Source of the DNA: Chara braunii
Taxonomy: Eukaryota > Streptophyta > Charophyceae > Charales > Characeae
Direction of reading: 5' to 3'
NCBI GenBank assembly: GCA_003427395.1
Contig: BFEA01000006.1
Span: forward strand, 6,726,337 to 6,790,336
DNA length: 64,000 bases
The translations under genes and the position numbers were made by a program. Of the stretch, positions 1 through 10,883 are shown in pieces. Below the pieces are notes generated by a model that worked only from the letters and a program-made list of their open reading frames with translations, was not told the origin of the DNA and did no database searches. Every line of letters begins with the position of its first letter. Position 1 is the first letter of the stretch.

Positions 1-350
1 TGACGACTCGACTGTCCCGGAGGCCTAACCCTCCCAAGGACCGGTACTGACCGGCGGGCTGCTCGGTGTGGCACGGTAGGCCCAAAATCCGAGTTGTGGG
101 CTGCACAACACGCCGTCTAAGTCTTGAGAGACCTGCTGATCGCACCGTCCTGTCTGCGACGTTAAATAATTCCTGAGGAGACAGGTCTAGTAGTGACAAC
201 CATAGTATAGGTCTAGGTTAGAGACCGTAGTTAACAGGATCCCTGTCCAGATTCTGTGAGTCTTAGATTTAGTCAGTTAGTCTGTCAGTCAGGGGTTAGA
301 GTCTACGTGGTAAGGTTTGGAACCGCTGACCCGGTTGTGCACTGATCACC
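1..350 (+). other. 5' leader of element A
   Basis: Non-coding sequence directly upstream of the gag ATG. No LTR end, primer-binding site or ORF is recognised. Several CAGTTAGTCTGTCAGTCAGG-like short repeats occur around 270-295. Confidence 0.4.
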
Positions 351-2283
351 ATGGTTGACCTTCGTAGTGGGAAGAGCACTAGCCCCTATACCCAGGAGCA
401 ACAAGACAAAATGACCGCCTTAGTGAAAGAGAATCAGGAGAGGAAAGAGCTCCTGAAACAGGCTAAGCTAAAGGCAATCGCAGAGGAGCAGGCGACAAAG
501 ATGCAGGAATTGGAGGAGGAGATGGAGAAGAAGAAGAAGGCTGCTGAAGAAGAAGCGGCGGCAGAAGCAGAAGAGGAGAGGAAACACAGGGAAGTGAAGG
601 GAGAGAGTAGTGGCACGGCGAACGAGGACGTCGCGATGGAGAAAAAGATCAGCGAGTGGATTGCTAATTTATTGTTGGGGGAGGATGAGGAGGCAGAGTT
701 CTATGTGCCCCAGGACGAGAGGGAGGTGTTAGCCCAGGAGCTAGCAGCAATCAAGGACCCCCTGGAAAGACAAGAAATAGAGGAGGAGAAAAAGTTGGAA
801 TGGAAACTGAGGATGAAGAGGGAAAAGAAGAGGAGGAGGGATGAAGTAAATAGGTTGACCGCAGAGGTGGCGAAGGTGAGAGATTGCAGGCAGGAGGTAC
901 AGGCACAGGCAAACATCTCTGCCAAAATGGATAAGATGTTGGGATACTTGGAAGTGTTGAGCGCGGCGTGGATGGAGGAGCGCCAAGCTAGTTGGGGTCA
1001 AGAGGTGGCCCTGAAGGCCATGCGGTCAGGTTTTCAGGATTTTGCGCGTGATATGGTTACCCACGTTGGAGGAGCAGTCAGGCGGTTGAGAGACAACGTG
1101 GGGAAGTTCTGTGAGGGTGCTATTGAGGGTGGCAAAGCGGTAACCACTATCGATAGTGAGGCCAGGCCTCGTAAAGAGCCCGTCAAACTGAAATTCCCAA
1201 ATGCATACGGCGGGAAGGAGGAGAACTTCGATAACTGGGAGGCTAGTGTCAATAGTTACGTGTACTTACAACACATCCTGACTGAGGAGCAAGTCCTCGT
1301 CGCCTTCCAGGCCCTCAAAGATGAAGCGGCCAATTTCGCCAGGTCCCTTGCGCGCACAGCCGGTTGTGAAAACAACCTGGTTGCATATTCAAAGATCACC
1401 CCCCTTCCTCAATTCTTCAAACTCCTGAGGGAGAGATTTGTTGATCCATCGAGAGGCGTTAGAGCCTCCGATAAGCTACAGACTATCCACTCACGACAGT
1501 GGAGGAGTGCGAGAGCACTCAAGGGCGTTATGGACGACTTGGTAGCCGTCCCAGACCATGGGGTCACTGAGACCCAATTGTTCTATCGTGTCATGCCCGA
1601 GCCCCTGCGTGGGCATTTCTTCGACAAGTCTCAACAGGCCGACATCACGTATGATGTGCTAAGTAGAGAGGTGGTCCTGTTTGAGTCGAAGCCCATGCCA
1701 GTATCCACTTTCTGGCACAAGGACTTGGATAAGGGTAAGAAGTGGAAAGGCCGTACCATCTCTGGTCAAGTCAGGGCCAAGGATCACATGATCCTTACTT
1801 TAGAAGAAGGTGGTACTGATGAAGGCCCCTACAGTGAGATTGAGTGGGGGTTAGAGGAGGAGGATAGAAGCGTAGGGGAGGTCTTATGCGGCTGTCGCGG
1901 CTGGAGGGAGGCCGCAAGGTAGAGGAGGAGGCCAGGGCCAAAGGGGCCAGACCATGGGAGGCCGAGGACCGGGCGCACAGGGGGTTGGTGGACAAGGGAA
2001 CTGCCAAGTGGGAGGTAGGGGTCAAGGTCCCCCACCAAATCGCCAGGGTTCTTGTCGGTCCCCACAGCGAGGAGGTGGAAGGCCACCTCAAGGAGGATGG
2101 CACCCAGGCTTGCTGTAGGGCAGGCCTTGGGAGGATTTGGGCTTTGACCAACGCGTATGGCAGGAACGCGTGGACCTGGGTCAGTGCGTATTCTGTGGTG
2201 ACCCTGCCCATGTAATCAAATTTTGTCCTAAGTATAGACAGGCCCGATGGGCTGCTCAACACTCAAAAGGCAGCCGCCAGTAG
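351..2283 (+). pseudogene. gag: gag polyprotein of element A (frameshifted near its end)
   Basis: Structural capsid/nucleocapsid protein of the element. The first frame is open for 523 residues: residues about 20-190 are a Glu/Lys-rich coiled-coil-like stretch, and residues about 277-450 (from KLKFPNAYGG to FESKPMP) match the Ty3-type capsid (retrotrans_gag) pattern, including RVMPEPLRGHF. The frame then runs into a stop at 1920-1922, while the expected Gly/Arg-rich tail continues in another frame, reaching a CCHC zinc knuckle (CVFCGDPAHVIKFC, CX2CX4HX4C) at 2185-2226 and a stop at 2281-2283. A further in-frame TAG lies near 2114. So gag is interrupted by at least one frameshift and one stop. 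ATG at 351 is in good context, with no earlier in-frame start. Confidence 0.8.
2185..2226 (+). other. CCHC zinc knuckle of element A gag
   Basis: CVFCGDPAHVIKFC keeps all four metal ligands with the CX2CX4HX4C spacing of retroviral-type nucleocapsid knuckles, which bind the element's RNA. It lies out of frame with the main gag ORF. Confidence 0.8.
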
Positions 2284-2311
2284 GGGTCGCAACTGCCCCT
2301 ACTTCAAGGCC

Positions 2312-3571
2312 ATGTGGGAAGCGAGAGCGCGCATACAGGAAACTCCCAAACCACATGAGCCTATGGCAAAGGTTGCAGGCCCGTGCCTAGCTAGTTGTCC
2401 AGAGACTGCTTGTGTTAGCGTCTCTCTAGGCACGTCCCTCACAGGTATGGCAGAAGGGTTGAAGGAGAGGATGCCAGCCTGGGCCAAAATGAAGAAGGAG
2501 AGTAAGGGACAACTGATCTTGGTAGACGTAGAAGTGTTTAGAAGTAGAGTAGGGGCCCTTATAGACTGAGGGGCCACCCGTAGTTACATTAGCCTTACGG
2601 CGCTGAAGAACCTGAGGCTAGGATTAAAAGTTCAAAAGTTGACAGACCCCATAGTCAGTGTCCTCGCAGACAACCGCACAATGCGAGTTGAGGACTACGT
2701 AGAGGGAGTCCAGGCGTACTTTAAAGATGGGAAGGCGGAGAAAGTTCTCCGTTCCCTGACTCTCCTCGTTCAGGATGACCTTCCTTTCGACATAGTGTTA
2801 GGAATGGATCGGGGAGAGGCAGCAGGGGCCACACTCCATTTGAGAGAGCATGAGTGTAGGCTCCGTAGCCCGTCAGGCGAGGTTAAGACTGCCCGCCTGT
2901 TCCATGTGTCGAGTGTGGACAACACTCTGGCACATTGTTGTCTCAGTGCTCCCGCGTTCGCGCGACTAGTGAAGAAGGAGCAGTTAGAGGATCAGGTATT
3001 TGTAGTATATGTCAGACCTGTCACTGAGCCTAAGGAAGGAGATAGTTCCACAGATCCAACCATTGCCAAGCTGCTGAAGGAGTTCAAAGACTTAACTGAG
3101 TCGCTGACAGGAGTAGTGTCGCGACCCATCCAGCACAGGATAGAGATAGAGTCTGGCAGTAGAACTCCTAAGGGAGCAGTTTACAGGATGTCCCCTAGAG
3201 AGTTAGAGGAGTTGCGCAAGCAGTTGGACGAGCTCCTTGAGAAAGGTTGGATCAGGCCCAGTTCGTCTCCTTTTGGAGCACCCATTTTGTTTGTCCCCAA
3301 GAAGGAGGGAGAGTTAAGGATGTGTATAGACTATAGGGGTCTGAATGCGATCACAGTTAAGAATGTTGAACCGCTGCCCAAGATAGACAATCTCTTAGAT
3401 CGGGTGCAGGGTTGTAAGTATTTCTCTAAGATAGATCTGAAGTCCGGATATCATCAGATAGAAGTCCACCCTGATGACCAGTACAAGACTTCGTTCCGGA
3501 CTGGATATGGACATTATGAATTCATAGTGATGCCCTTTGGACTAACCAACGCGCCAGCTACATTTCAGTGA
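2312..3571 (+). pseudogene. pol: pol N-terminal part of element A: protease and RT fingers/palm
   Basis: One frame carries the aspartic protease and the front of the reverse transcriptase. The protease active site reads ALID[12 protein letters not shown]: the catalytic Asp is present, but the next codon is TGA at 2567-2569. The flap/C-terminal motif [10 protein letters not shown] follows. The linker is followed by [38 protein letters not shown] and [14 protein letters not shown], all classic Ty3 RT motifs, then [13 protein letters not shown]. The frame stops at 3569-3571 (TGA), before the YLDD box. The two stops make this copy unable to encode an uninterrupted pol unless suppressed. Confidence 0.85.
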
Positions 3572-4719
3572 TGTATGAACGATCTGTTTAGGCCATCGTT
3601 AGACAAGTTTGTAGTAGTCTATTTAGATGATATATTACTATTCAGCAGGACCCTCCAAGAGCATTAGGGTCATTTGAGGCAGGTCTTGGAGAAGCTAAGA
3701 GAGGCTAACTTCAAGATCAACTTGAAGAAGTGCGAGTGGGCCAAGACACAAGTTTTGTACTTGGGCCACGTTTTAGACGGAGATGGCATTAAGCCTGAGG
3801 ACAGCAAATAGCGGCAATTAGAGATTGGTCGACGCCCCGCACATTGACTGAGCTGCGGTCGTTCCTAGGCCTTGCAAATTACTATAGGAAGTTCGTGACG
3901 AACTTCTCCACTATCGCCGCTCCCCTTCGCCAATTGCTAAAGAAAGAGGCAATCTGGCAATGGGACAAAGATTGTACGTTTGCGCTAAAGAGATTAAAGC
4001 GCGCGTTGATATAATATCCTGTCCTCAAAGTAGCTGATCCGTCTTTGCCATTTGTCATCACCACAGACGCGAGTCAGTATGGTATAGGCGTCGTGTTGCA
4101 TCAAAACGACGACAATGGCTACAGACCCGTAGAGTTCATGTTAGCGAGGATGCCTTTAGAGAAAGTAGCTACCTCGACGTACGAGAGAGAACTCTACGCT
4201 CTCAGGAAGGCCTTAGAGCACTGGAAGCATTACCTGCTTGGGAGGCACTTCAAAGTATACTCAGACCACGAAACTCTTAGATGGTTAAAGACCCAGTCCA
4301 AAATCACACCTAAGTTGACTAGGTGGGCCACAGAGATAGACCAGTATGACTTTGAGCTCAAACCAGTCAAAGGCAAGTACAACGTAATTGCGGATGCTCT
4401 GAGTAGGAGATCAGACTACTTTGGAGCTATAGTGCACTATCTAGACATAGGGAAGGACCTGCAAGAGAAAGTAAGACAGGCATATGCGCAGGATCCTATC
4501 TATAGCGACCTCCTCAAGACAGTTAAGGAGGCCCCAGAGACCGAACCACACTACCGCACTACTGAAGGACTATTGTTTGAGAAGACTGATGTAGTAGACC
4601 GCCTGTGCGTCCCCAGCAGTGAAGAGATCCGTAGCCTGATCCTAGGGGAATGCCACGATACAAAGGGACATTTCGGTTGGCAGAAGACTTTAGCCAATCT
4701 GATGCGTGCGTATAACTAG
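3572..4719 (+). pseudogene. pol: pol middle part of element A: RT palm/connection and RNase H
   Basis: After the TGA the same protein continues as MNDLFR, then the catalytic box [11 protein letters not shown] (YLDD at 3620-3631, both Asp present). Another in-frame TAG follows near 3664, and a frameshift near 3810 moves the thumb ([15 protein letters not shown]) to a new frame with a TAA near 4012. RNase H is well preserved from 4045: TTDASQYGIG, YERELYAL, VYSDHETLRW and IADALSRR provide the expected Asp/Glu/Asp/Asp catalytic set. The frame then runs through the RNase H-integrase linker to the His residues of the integrase zinc domain (ECHDTKGHFGWQK), and ends at a TAG in place of a probable Trp codon. 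Confidence 0.8.
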
Positions 4720-5929
4720 CCAGGAATGAAAGCTGACTGCATTGAGTATGTTCGCAGTTGCAAAGTTTGCCAGAGGAACAAGACCACTACGCGTGCCCCT
4801 CTAGGTCTTCTCAGGCCAACCTGGAGATTCAGTCTCCATTGACTTCATGGGCGCAGGTGTCAAGAGTAGACACGGCAAGAGCCAAGTCATGGTCATAGTT
4901 GATAGATTTAGTAAATATGCAGTTTTTGTTCCTTTGCCTGCAGAGGCACACACAGAGTTAGTCATTCAGAAGTTTTTTGATCATTGGGTTAGTGATCACG
5001 GAGTTCCATTGTCTATAGTTAGTGATAGAGACACCCGCCTTACCAGCCAGAACTGCCAGGAACTGATGAGACTCTATGGGTCAAAGTTGTTGATGTCATC
5101 TGGCCGTCATCCAGAGACTAACGGTCAGACACAACAGATGAACAAGATCCTGCAGCAAGTGCTGCACATGTATATTAGACCGGATCAAGTCAATTGGGAC
5201 GAGATGTTGCCCAAGGTAGCTAGCGCATACAATAACAACATGCATTTGTCTACCTGTCGCACTCCCAACGAATTGCACAAGTCCTTTAGACCTCGCAGAC
5301 CGTTTGAAGGACTTACCTGGGATCAGATTCACAGGCTACCGCCCGGTACCAGGGAGTTCGCAATACATCACGAGAGAGAGCTAGCAATTGTTGTTGAAAA
5401 CCTCAGGAAGGCCCAGCACCGCATGATAGAACAGGCTAATAAGCACCGTCGCCCATCGCAGTTTCAGGTAGGCGACCTGGTCTGGGTCACATCTAAAGAG
5501 TTTGCACCTGAGGAGAACATCTCGCAGAAGTTACTGCCTACATATAGAGGACTGTGGCCGGTTCTAGAAGTCAAGGGCGGAGAGGATGGACCGTCCTACA
5601 CAATAGAGATTCCAACACACCTCCACACCTACCCGATGTTCCATGCTTCAAAGTTGTTGCCGTGTGTCACAAGTCAACAGTTCCCTTCAAGAAGATCCAT
5701 GATCCCTCCAGATATGGATGGCAGATATGATATTGACGGCATTGTAGATGAAGATGTGTTTAGGACAGGAGGTAGAGGTCGTCCACAAAAACAATATAAA
5801 GTCCGGTTTGCTTATCAGGAACCGGAAGACGACCGCTGGTTTATTAGAACAAAACTTCTAGAAACAGCTCCCGACATAGTCAGAGCCTATGAGCGTGATA
5901 GGAAGGGTAAAGGTCTTGCCTTGGACTAA
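4720..5929 (+). pseudogene. pol: integrase of element A with chromodomain-like tail
   Basis: The HHCC zinc domain finishes here (CIEYVRSCKVCQRN), followed by a frameshift or small deletion near 4830 that removes the usual first-Asp context (SIDFM survives as an out-of-frame trace). From 4847 the frame is open for 360 residues: MVIVDRFSKYA, IVSDRDTRLTS and HPETNGQTQQMN. The third catalytic acidic residue, exactly 36 residues after the second Asp, is Gln (QTQQ) where the family has Glu. A GPW/GPY-type segment (YRGLWPVLEVKGG) and a chromodomain-like tail (YDIDGIVDE to YERDRKGKG) follow; such tails direct chromoviruses to chromatin marks. Confidence 0.82.
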
Positions 5930-5957
5930 GATATTCTCGGAGGACCTCGAATTTAGG

Positions 5958-5967
5958 ACGGCGGGAG
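5958..5967 (+). promoter_or_regulatory. Polypurine tract candidate of element A
   Basis: ACGGCGGGAG lies 28 bases after the pol stop and abuts a TG that would start the LTR. It fits the plus-strand primer position, but it is short. Confidence 0.5.
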
Positions 5968-6209
5968 TGAAACAGTTTTCACCTTTTTGAAGTAGCAGAT
6001 GCCGATCCCAGGGCTCGATCCCTAGTCCTTACCCCACTGTGTACATTACCTGTGTAGACCCCGAGAGTTGAACCCGTGACCTGTGTACTACTAAGCAACT
6101 GGTAGGCTGTCATAGGTCCGTAGGTCGTAGGGATTCGATCTGTAGGTCTGTCGAACAGAAGTCTTAGTGAAGTCTAGAAGTCTTAGTTATAGCCTTCTAG
6201 AAGGTCGAC

Positions 6210-6246
6210 AAGTGGGCAAGTGGGCAAGTGGGCAAGTGGGCAAGCG
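6210..6246 (+). repeat. 8-bp tandem repeat in the U3 of element A
   Basis: Four copies of AAGTGGGC plus a degenerate fifth (AAGCGGTG), about 180 bases upstream of the TATA box. Possibly an enhancer-like repeat. Confidence 0.8.
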
Positions 6247-6425
6247 GTGAGTCAAGTGGTGGACTAACTGCAATACGATTGCAGTACGACCTCAGTAGGA
6301 TAGCAGTGAGTCCCTAAGCAGTCAGCGGTGCAGTCCAGACAGTCCCAGTCCAGTCCAGCAAGTACCATGAGGGACTGNGTGCACCATGGGCCGAAGGAAA
6401 GGGGCANACCAACGAGCTTCAGAAG

Positions 6426-6432
6426 TATAAAT
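6426..6432 (+). promoter_or_regulatory. TATA box of the element A LTR
   Basis: TATAAAT in the middle of the LTR, about 300 bases before AATAAA, the arrangement expected of U3/R. Confidence 0.6.
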
Positions 6433-6611
6433 CAAGAGGCAGCGCCCANCCATTCATTCATTCCTGCGTGAGCCATGCGGAAGCGCTGCCACAACGACTT
6501 GTGCAAGGAGGTNTGCAGTGANGCCCGAGGACGAAGTGGGCAGAGAGACGGAGTGTAGCCATAGCGATAGGGTAGATGCGGCCACTGCCGCCATAGCTGT
6601 AGTCGAGGTTC

Positions 6612-6628
6612 GGTGTGTGTGTGTGTGT
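6612..6628 (+). repeat. GT microsatellite
   Basis: About eight GT units within the LTR of element A. Confidence 0.85.
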
Positions 6629-6821
6629 GAGTGTTCAGAGAGTTGCGTGTGGGATATCCAGGGTGATCCGGTGTGTGCGAACAAAGAGTTGTTTGGGCGC
6701 TGAGTCGCCATAGCCATTGGAAATAAACTCTTATCTGGGTTGCCATATCTCTGAGTCTTGAGTGAACGCATGTCGCCAGTTTGCTGCACTACTGTTTGCA
6801 TACATGTAAAGTGCGAATGAA

Positions 6822-7888
6822 AACGAGTCTGATTGCAATTGGCACGAGGAAGCCAAACCCGAGGTAAGGTTCAAAAATAAAATTGTCAAACTCAAGGACA
6901 AGAAGTCCGAACTACGAGTGATTAAATTGGATCATAGATCTGGCTCTGACTCTGCTTTGTCTTTTTGTTGTATGAGTTACCCAACCTTTCGTTCGATGGT
7001 AGTAAATCAGGAGGTGATGATGGTGCTTGTTAAGAGAGTCGGTGAGTGTTCCTTATCCTATCCACCTTCTATTGGAAAACTTCTCGATGAGTACAAGGAC
7101 TTGTAGACTGAGTCGACGGGAATCACTGAGCGTGCTATTAAGCACACGATCGAGATCATTCCGGAAGCAAGATTCCCAAGGGTCCCATCTATCGAATGTC
7201 TTCTAGGAAACTTGAGGAATTGCGTAAACAATTGCAAGAACTTACTGACAAAGGATGGATCCGCCCTAACTCATCTCCTTATGGTGCGTCTGTACTATTC
7301 GTACCTAAAAAGGAAGGTGAACTTCGTCTATTTATAAATTATCGTGGGTTGAACTTCATCACTGTCAAAAACGCGGAGCCTCCTCCGCGTATTGACGATC
7401 TATTGAATCAGTTGTAAGGATGCAGGTACTTTAGCAAGATTGATCTCAAGTTAGGGTACCACCAGATCGAGGTGGCTCCTGAGGATCAACACAAGACGGC
7501 ATTCCGAACCAGGTATGGTCCTTACGAGTTCGTGGTTATGCCTTTCGGATTAACCAATGCGCCTGCAACATTCCAGAGGTCAATGAATGAATTGTTTCGT
7601 CAATGACTTGATCAGTTAGTAATAGTCTACCTCGAGGACATTCTAGTGTATTGTAAGACACTAGAAGATCATGAGAAACACCTACGAATGGTCTTGCAGA
7701 AGTTGCGCGATGGCAGCTTCAAACTGATTGCGAAGAAGTCTGAGTTTGTTAAGTCTGAAGTCTTGTGCTTAGGGCATATAGTGAACGAGGAAGGGCTAAG
7801 GTTTGAAGAAAAGAAGATTACAACAATTAGAGATTGGATGCAACCTAGGACCATAACTGAAGTAAGATCTTTCCTAGGACTTGCTTAG
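6822..7888 (+). pseudogene. pol: Reverse transcriptase remnant of element B
   Basis: Ty3-type RT broken by many lesions. The linker FCCMSYPTFRSMV is followed by a TAG at 7104-7106; RT resumes with [36 protein letters not shown] (the family has CIDYRGLN, so the conserved Asp is Asn) and [11 protein letters not shown], then TAA. The palm follows in another frame: [41 protein letters not shown], a TGA at a Trp position, then VIVYLEDILVY. The catalytic box is YLED instead of YLDD (7628-7639), so one of the two metal-binding Asp residues is lost. The thumb VRSFLGLA ends in a stop at a frameshift. Confidence 0.82.
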
Positions 7889-8783
7889 CTACTATAGGAA
7901 GTTCGTCAGAACCTTCTCCTTGATAGCCGCTCCTATGAGAAGATTACTAAAAAAAAGAAAAGCCTTGGTTTGGGACAAAGATTGTGAGTCATCGTTTAGA
8001 AAGTTAAAGCGTGTTCTGACTCACTACCCTGTCCTAAAGATTGCTGACCCTTCTCTTCCTTTCATCGTCACGACTGACACAAGTTAGTATGGAATTGGGG
8101 CTGCACTACAACAAGACGACGGTAAGGGATATAGACCTATTGAGTTTATGTCCAGAAGACTTCCGTCAGAGAAAGTGGCCAACTCCACCTATGAAAGGGA
8201 ATTGTATGCCTTAGTTGTTGCACTAGATACCTGGAAGCATTACTTGTTAGGGAGGCATTTCACTGTCTACTCTGATCACTCTACCTTGAAGTAGATCAAG
8301 ACTGAGCCTAAACTCTCTGACAAGTTGGTAAGATGGTCTGCTTTCCTTGATACGTTTGATTTTGAGGTGAAAACCATCAAAGGTAAGTCTAACGTGGTTG
8401 CGGACGCTTTGTCCAGGCGTGCAAATTTCTTTGGAACCATTTTCTCTTATCTCGATATCGGAAACGAACTGAAAGAACAGATCCGCAAGGGTTATGGGAG
8501 TGATACTATTTGGAGTCCTATCATTGAGACTCTACGAAAGAACCCTGAGTTATTTCTAGAATATCGAATGATTGATGGCTTACTCTTCTTTCTGGATAAA
8601 ATCGAAGAAAGATTGTGTATTCCTCACCAAGAACCAATCAAGAGCTTAGTCATTGGGGAATGTCGTGATGCGGAAGGTCACTTTGGTTTTAAGAAGACGT
8701 ATGTCGATGTGCGTGAACGTTTTGAATGGAAAGGAATGAAGGAAGATGTACTAACCTATGTGCGGACTTGTCTTGTCTGTTAG
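7881..8783 (+). pseudogene. pol: RNase H and integrase zinc domain remnant of element B
   Basis: Continues from the thumb (YYRKFVRTFS) to RNase H: VTTDTS, then TAG in place of Gln; YERELYALV; VYSDHSTLK, then TAG in place of Trp; VVADALSRR. The four catalytic acidic residues are still visible. From 8325 a 152-residue frame carries the RNase H end, the linker and the integrase zinc domain (ECRDAEGHFGFKKTY, RTCLVC), ending at TAG where the family has CQRNK. Codons read as CAG-to-TAG and TGG-to-TAG changes. Confidence 0.8.
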
Positions 8784-9937
8784 AGGAACAAGCCCTCACA
8801 TGAGAATCCGATGGGACTATTGAGACCGCTGCCTATTCCAAGTGAGCCAGATGAGTCTATTTCCATTGACTTTATGAGCCTCACTAAAAGTAGAAACGGT
8901 AACAGTCAAGTAATGGTTATCGTCGATAGATTCTCTAAGTATGCTATGTTCATTCCTTTGCCTACTGAAGCTAGAACCGAACTAGTGATTCAAAAATTTC
9001 AGATGCAATGGGTTTCTGAGTATGGATTTCCGAAAACCATTGTCTCTGACAGAGATGTTCGGTTCACTAGTCTACAACGGCAGAAGTTGATGGAAGTCTA
9101 TGGGACCAAATTGACCATGTCGTCAGGCAAACATCCTGAAACGAATGGCCAAACTGAGCAAATGAATTGTCTATGCCAACAACNTTTGCGAATGTATATC
9201 CGACCTGATCAGATTGATTGGGATGAGAACTTGCCTAAAATTGCTAGTGCCTATAATAATAGTATACATACTGTTACAGGAAGAACGCCTAACGCACTGC
9301 ATAAAGGATGAAAGCCTAGGTGTCCCATTGATGCATTAACAAGGGAGCAGATTCAGAGGCTACCTCCAGGTACACGTGAATTTGCAGTTTTGTATGAAGA
9401 AGACATCAAAAGGTTAAGGAAAACATACAGAAGGCCCAACTACAAATGATTGAACAAGCTAATAAACATAGCCGACCTTCACAATTCCAAGAAGGGGACT
9501 TTGTCTGGGTTAAGTCTAAAGAGTTTTCCTTAGAAGAAAATGTGTCTAAAAAACTGCTACCTGTCTACTACGGCCCCTGGGAAGTTCTCAAAGTAATTGG
9601 AGGTGAAGTTTAACCTTCCTACCACGTAGATGTACCTCCACACCTAAGGACATACCATGTCTTCCATGCGTCTAAAATGTTACCCTATATAGAAAGTGAT
9701 AACTTTCCAAATAGGCCATCTATGTTTCCACCCTCCATGAATGGAGGCTATGAAGTTGAAAGGATATTGGAACATGGCTATTTTTCTACAGGTGGCAGAG
9801 GACGACCTCAAAAGCAGTACAAGGTAAAGTTCAAATCCCAGCCCCCATCTGAAACGAGATGGTTTAGTAGGAAAGAACTCCTACCTACTGCTCCTGACAT
9901 TGTTGTTGGATATGAACGTGGGTTGAGTGAGAATTGA
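8784..9937 (+). pseudogene. pol: Integrase core and chromodomain-like tail of element B
   Basis: The core is intact in one frame to 9311: ESISIDFMSL (first Asp), IVSDRDVRFTS (second Asp) and HPETNGQTEQMN, where the Glu sits 36 residues after the second Asp (DX35E). An N at 9184 hides one residue. A TGA follows GRTPNALHKG at a Trp position, then a frameshift near 9410 precedes VWVKSKEFSLEE and the GPW segment YYGPWEVLKVIGG; a TAA interrupts near 9612. From 9677 the tail NGGYEVERILEHGYFSTG to GYERGLSEN matches the chromodomain-like ends of A and C. Confidence 0.82.
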
Positions 9938-10487
9938 TGTATTTCTGCGATGGAAATCGAAAATTGGGCCGCCAGGAATGCAATAACCCATGTGGTATGC
10001 CTCGTGTAAACTGAGGGCCTCGCCAGGCCACACCCAGATCCAACCCAAAACGAGGGAAAAGACCCCAGTAAGAGATTCAGGGTCTGGACGAGGCACAATT
10101 GATAAAAGTCAACTGTCGGAAATTCCAACAGTCAAAGTCAAAGTGTACCCAGCCCAGGCTGCCGGTCGGACACACACGTTTGTTTGTATGCAGGTACCCA
10201 GACGGCATCAGGTCCAAGGGGAAAGTCTGCAACTGTACAATCCAGGCCCTCGGCTGTGAGTCAATGTGGACGACTGTGGGAAAGGCAACCGAGGCCAGAA
10301 GGCCTCGACAAATGCTACTTAAGGCTGGCCTCGAGTTGGTCAAACATTCAGTCTTGCTATGCTGCTTGGACGCTGGCTTGACTTCGACCAGACGCTGGCA
10401 TGACGCTGGCGAGACGCTGGCTGGACGCCGGCACCGTGGGCGACGACAACAGCATGCTGGGACTTTCTGCATTGTGCGCCAGGCTTG

Positions 10488-10691
10488 CTGAGGTGGCGTT
10501 GCCTCTGGTGTACATTGCATGCTGATGTGGCGCTGCCTCTGGTCTACATTGCATGATGATGTGGCGCTGCCTATGGTCTACATTGCATGCTGATGTGGCA
10601 CAGCCTCTGGCCTACATTGCATGCTGATGTGGCGCTGCCTCTGGTCTACATTGCATGCTGATGTGGCGCTGCCACTGGTCTACATTGATGA
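10488..10691 (+). repeat. 34-bp tandem repeat, six copies, in the element B LTR
   Basis: Units of the form CTGATGTGGCGCTGCCTCTG followed by GTCTACATTGCATG; copies start at 10488, 10522, 10556, 10590, 10624 and 10658. Each contains TGATGTGGC, which looks like a decayed form of the TGACGTGGC motif repeated in element C's LTR. Confidence 0.92.
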
Positions 10692-10871
10692 TGAGGCATA
10701 TGCCACCTGTCTTGACTGCTGACGTGGCATTGTCCATGCTGTCTACATGAGGTGACTGGTTGCAAGGAGGAGGAAGATCGGGAACTGTGGATGATCGGGA
10801 TCGGGTACTCACCTGAGGTTGACGTCGTCAGTGTAATCTGCTGCTTCTTCAAGGTCTTCACGAGATAAGAG

Positions 10872-10883
10872 TGCCACGTGGCA
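10872..10883. promoter_or_regulatory. G-box palindrome TGCCACGTGGCA (element B LTR)
   Basis: Perfect 12-bp palindrome with a CACGTG core, the kind of site bound by plant bZIP/bHLH factors. The identical 12-mer occurs in both LTRs of element C. Confidence 0.6.

Larger units (their letters stand above)
1..6800 (+). mobile_element. Ty3/gypsy chromovirus-like element A (5' LTR outside window)
   Basis: Domain order gag, protease, reverse transcriptase, RNase H, integrase with a chromodomain-like tail, then a purine tract and an LTR, is that of a Ty3/gypsy chromovirus. The window opens inside the element: the first 350 bases show no match to the 3' LTR and no TGGTATCAGAG-type primer site, so they are read as 5' leader. 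The coding part is decayed, with in-frame stops after the protease aspartate and in the RT, and frameshifts near 1900, 3810 and 4830. The right end is set at a CA near 6800, just before sequence that belongs to element B; the exact boundary is uncertain by about 20 bases. It probably lies inside element B. Confidence 0.85.
5968..6800 (+). repeat. 3' LTR of element A
   Basis: Starts TGAAACAG after the purine tract and ends near TTTGCA, giving the TG...CA outline. It carries a TATA box (TATAAAT at 6426-6432), a polyadenylation signal (AATAAA at 6722-6727), a short tandem repeat upstream of the TATA box and a GT microsatellite. No second copy is in the window to confirm the ends. Confidence 0.6.

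Noticed and set aside
434-616. Ser-rich - strand frame inside gag
   Set aside because: Antisense shadow of the Glu/Lys-rich gag coiled coil.
10488-10691. CRISPR-like array
   Set aside because: The repeats are contiguous without spacers and sit inside an LTR; a tandem repeat, not CRISPR.
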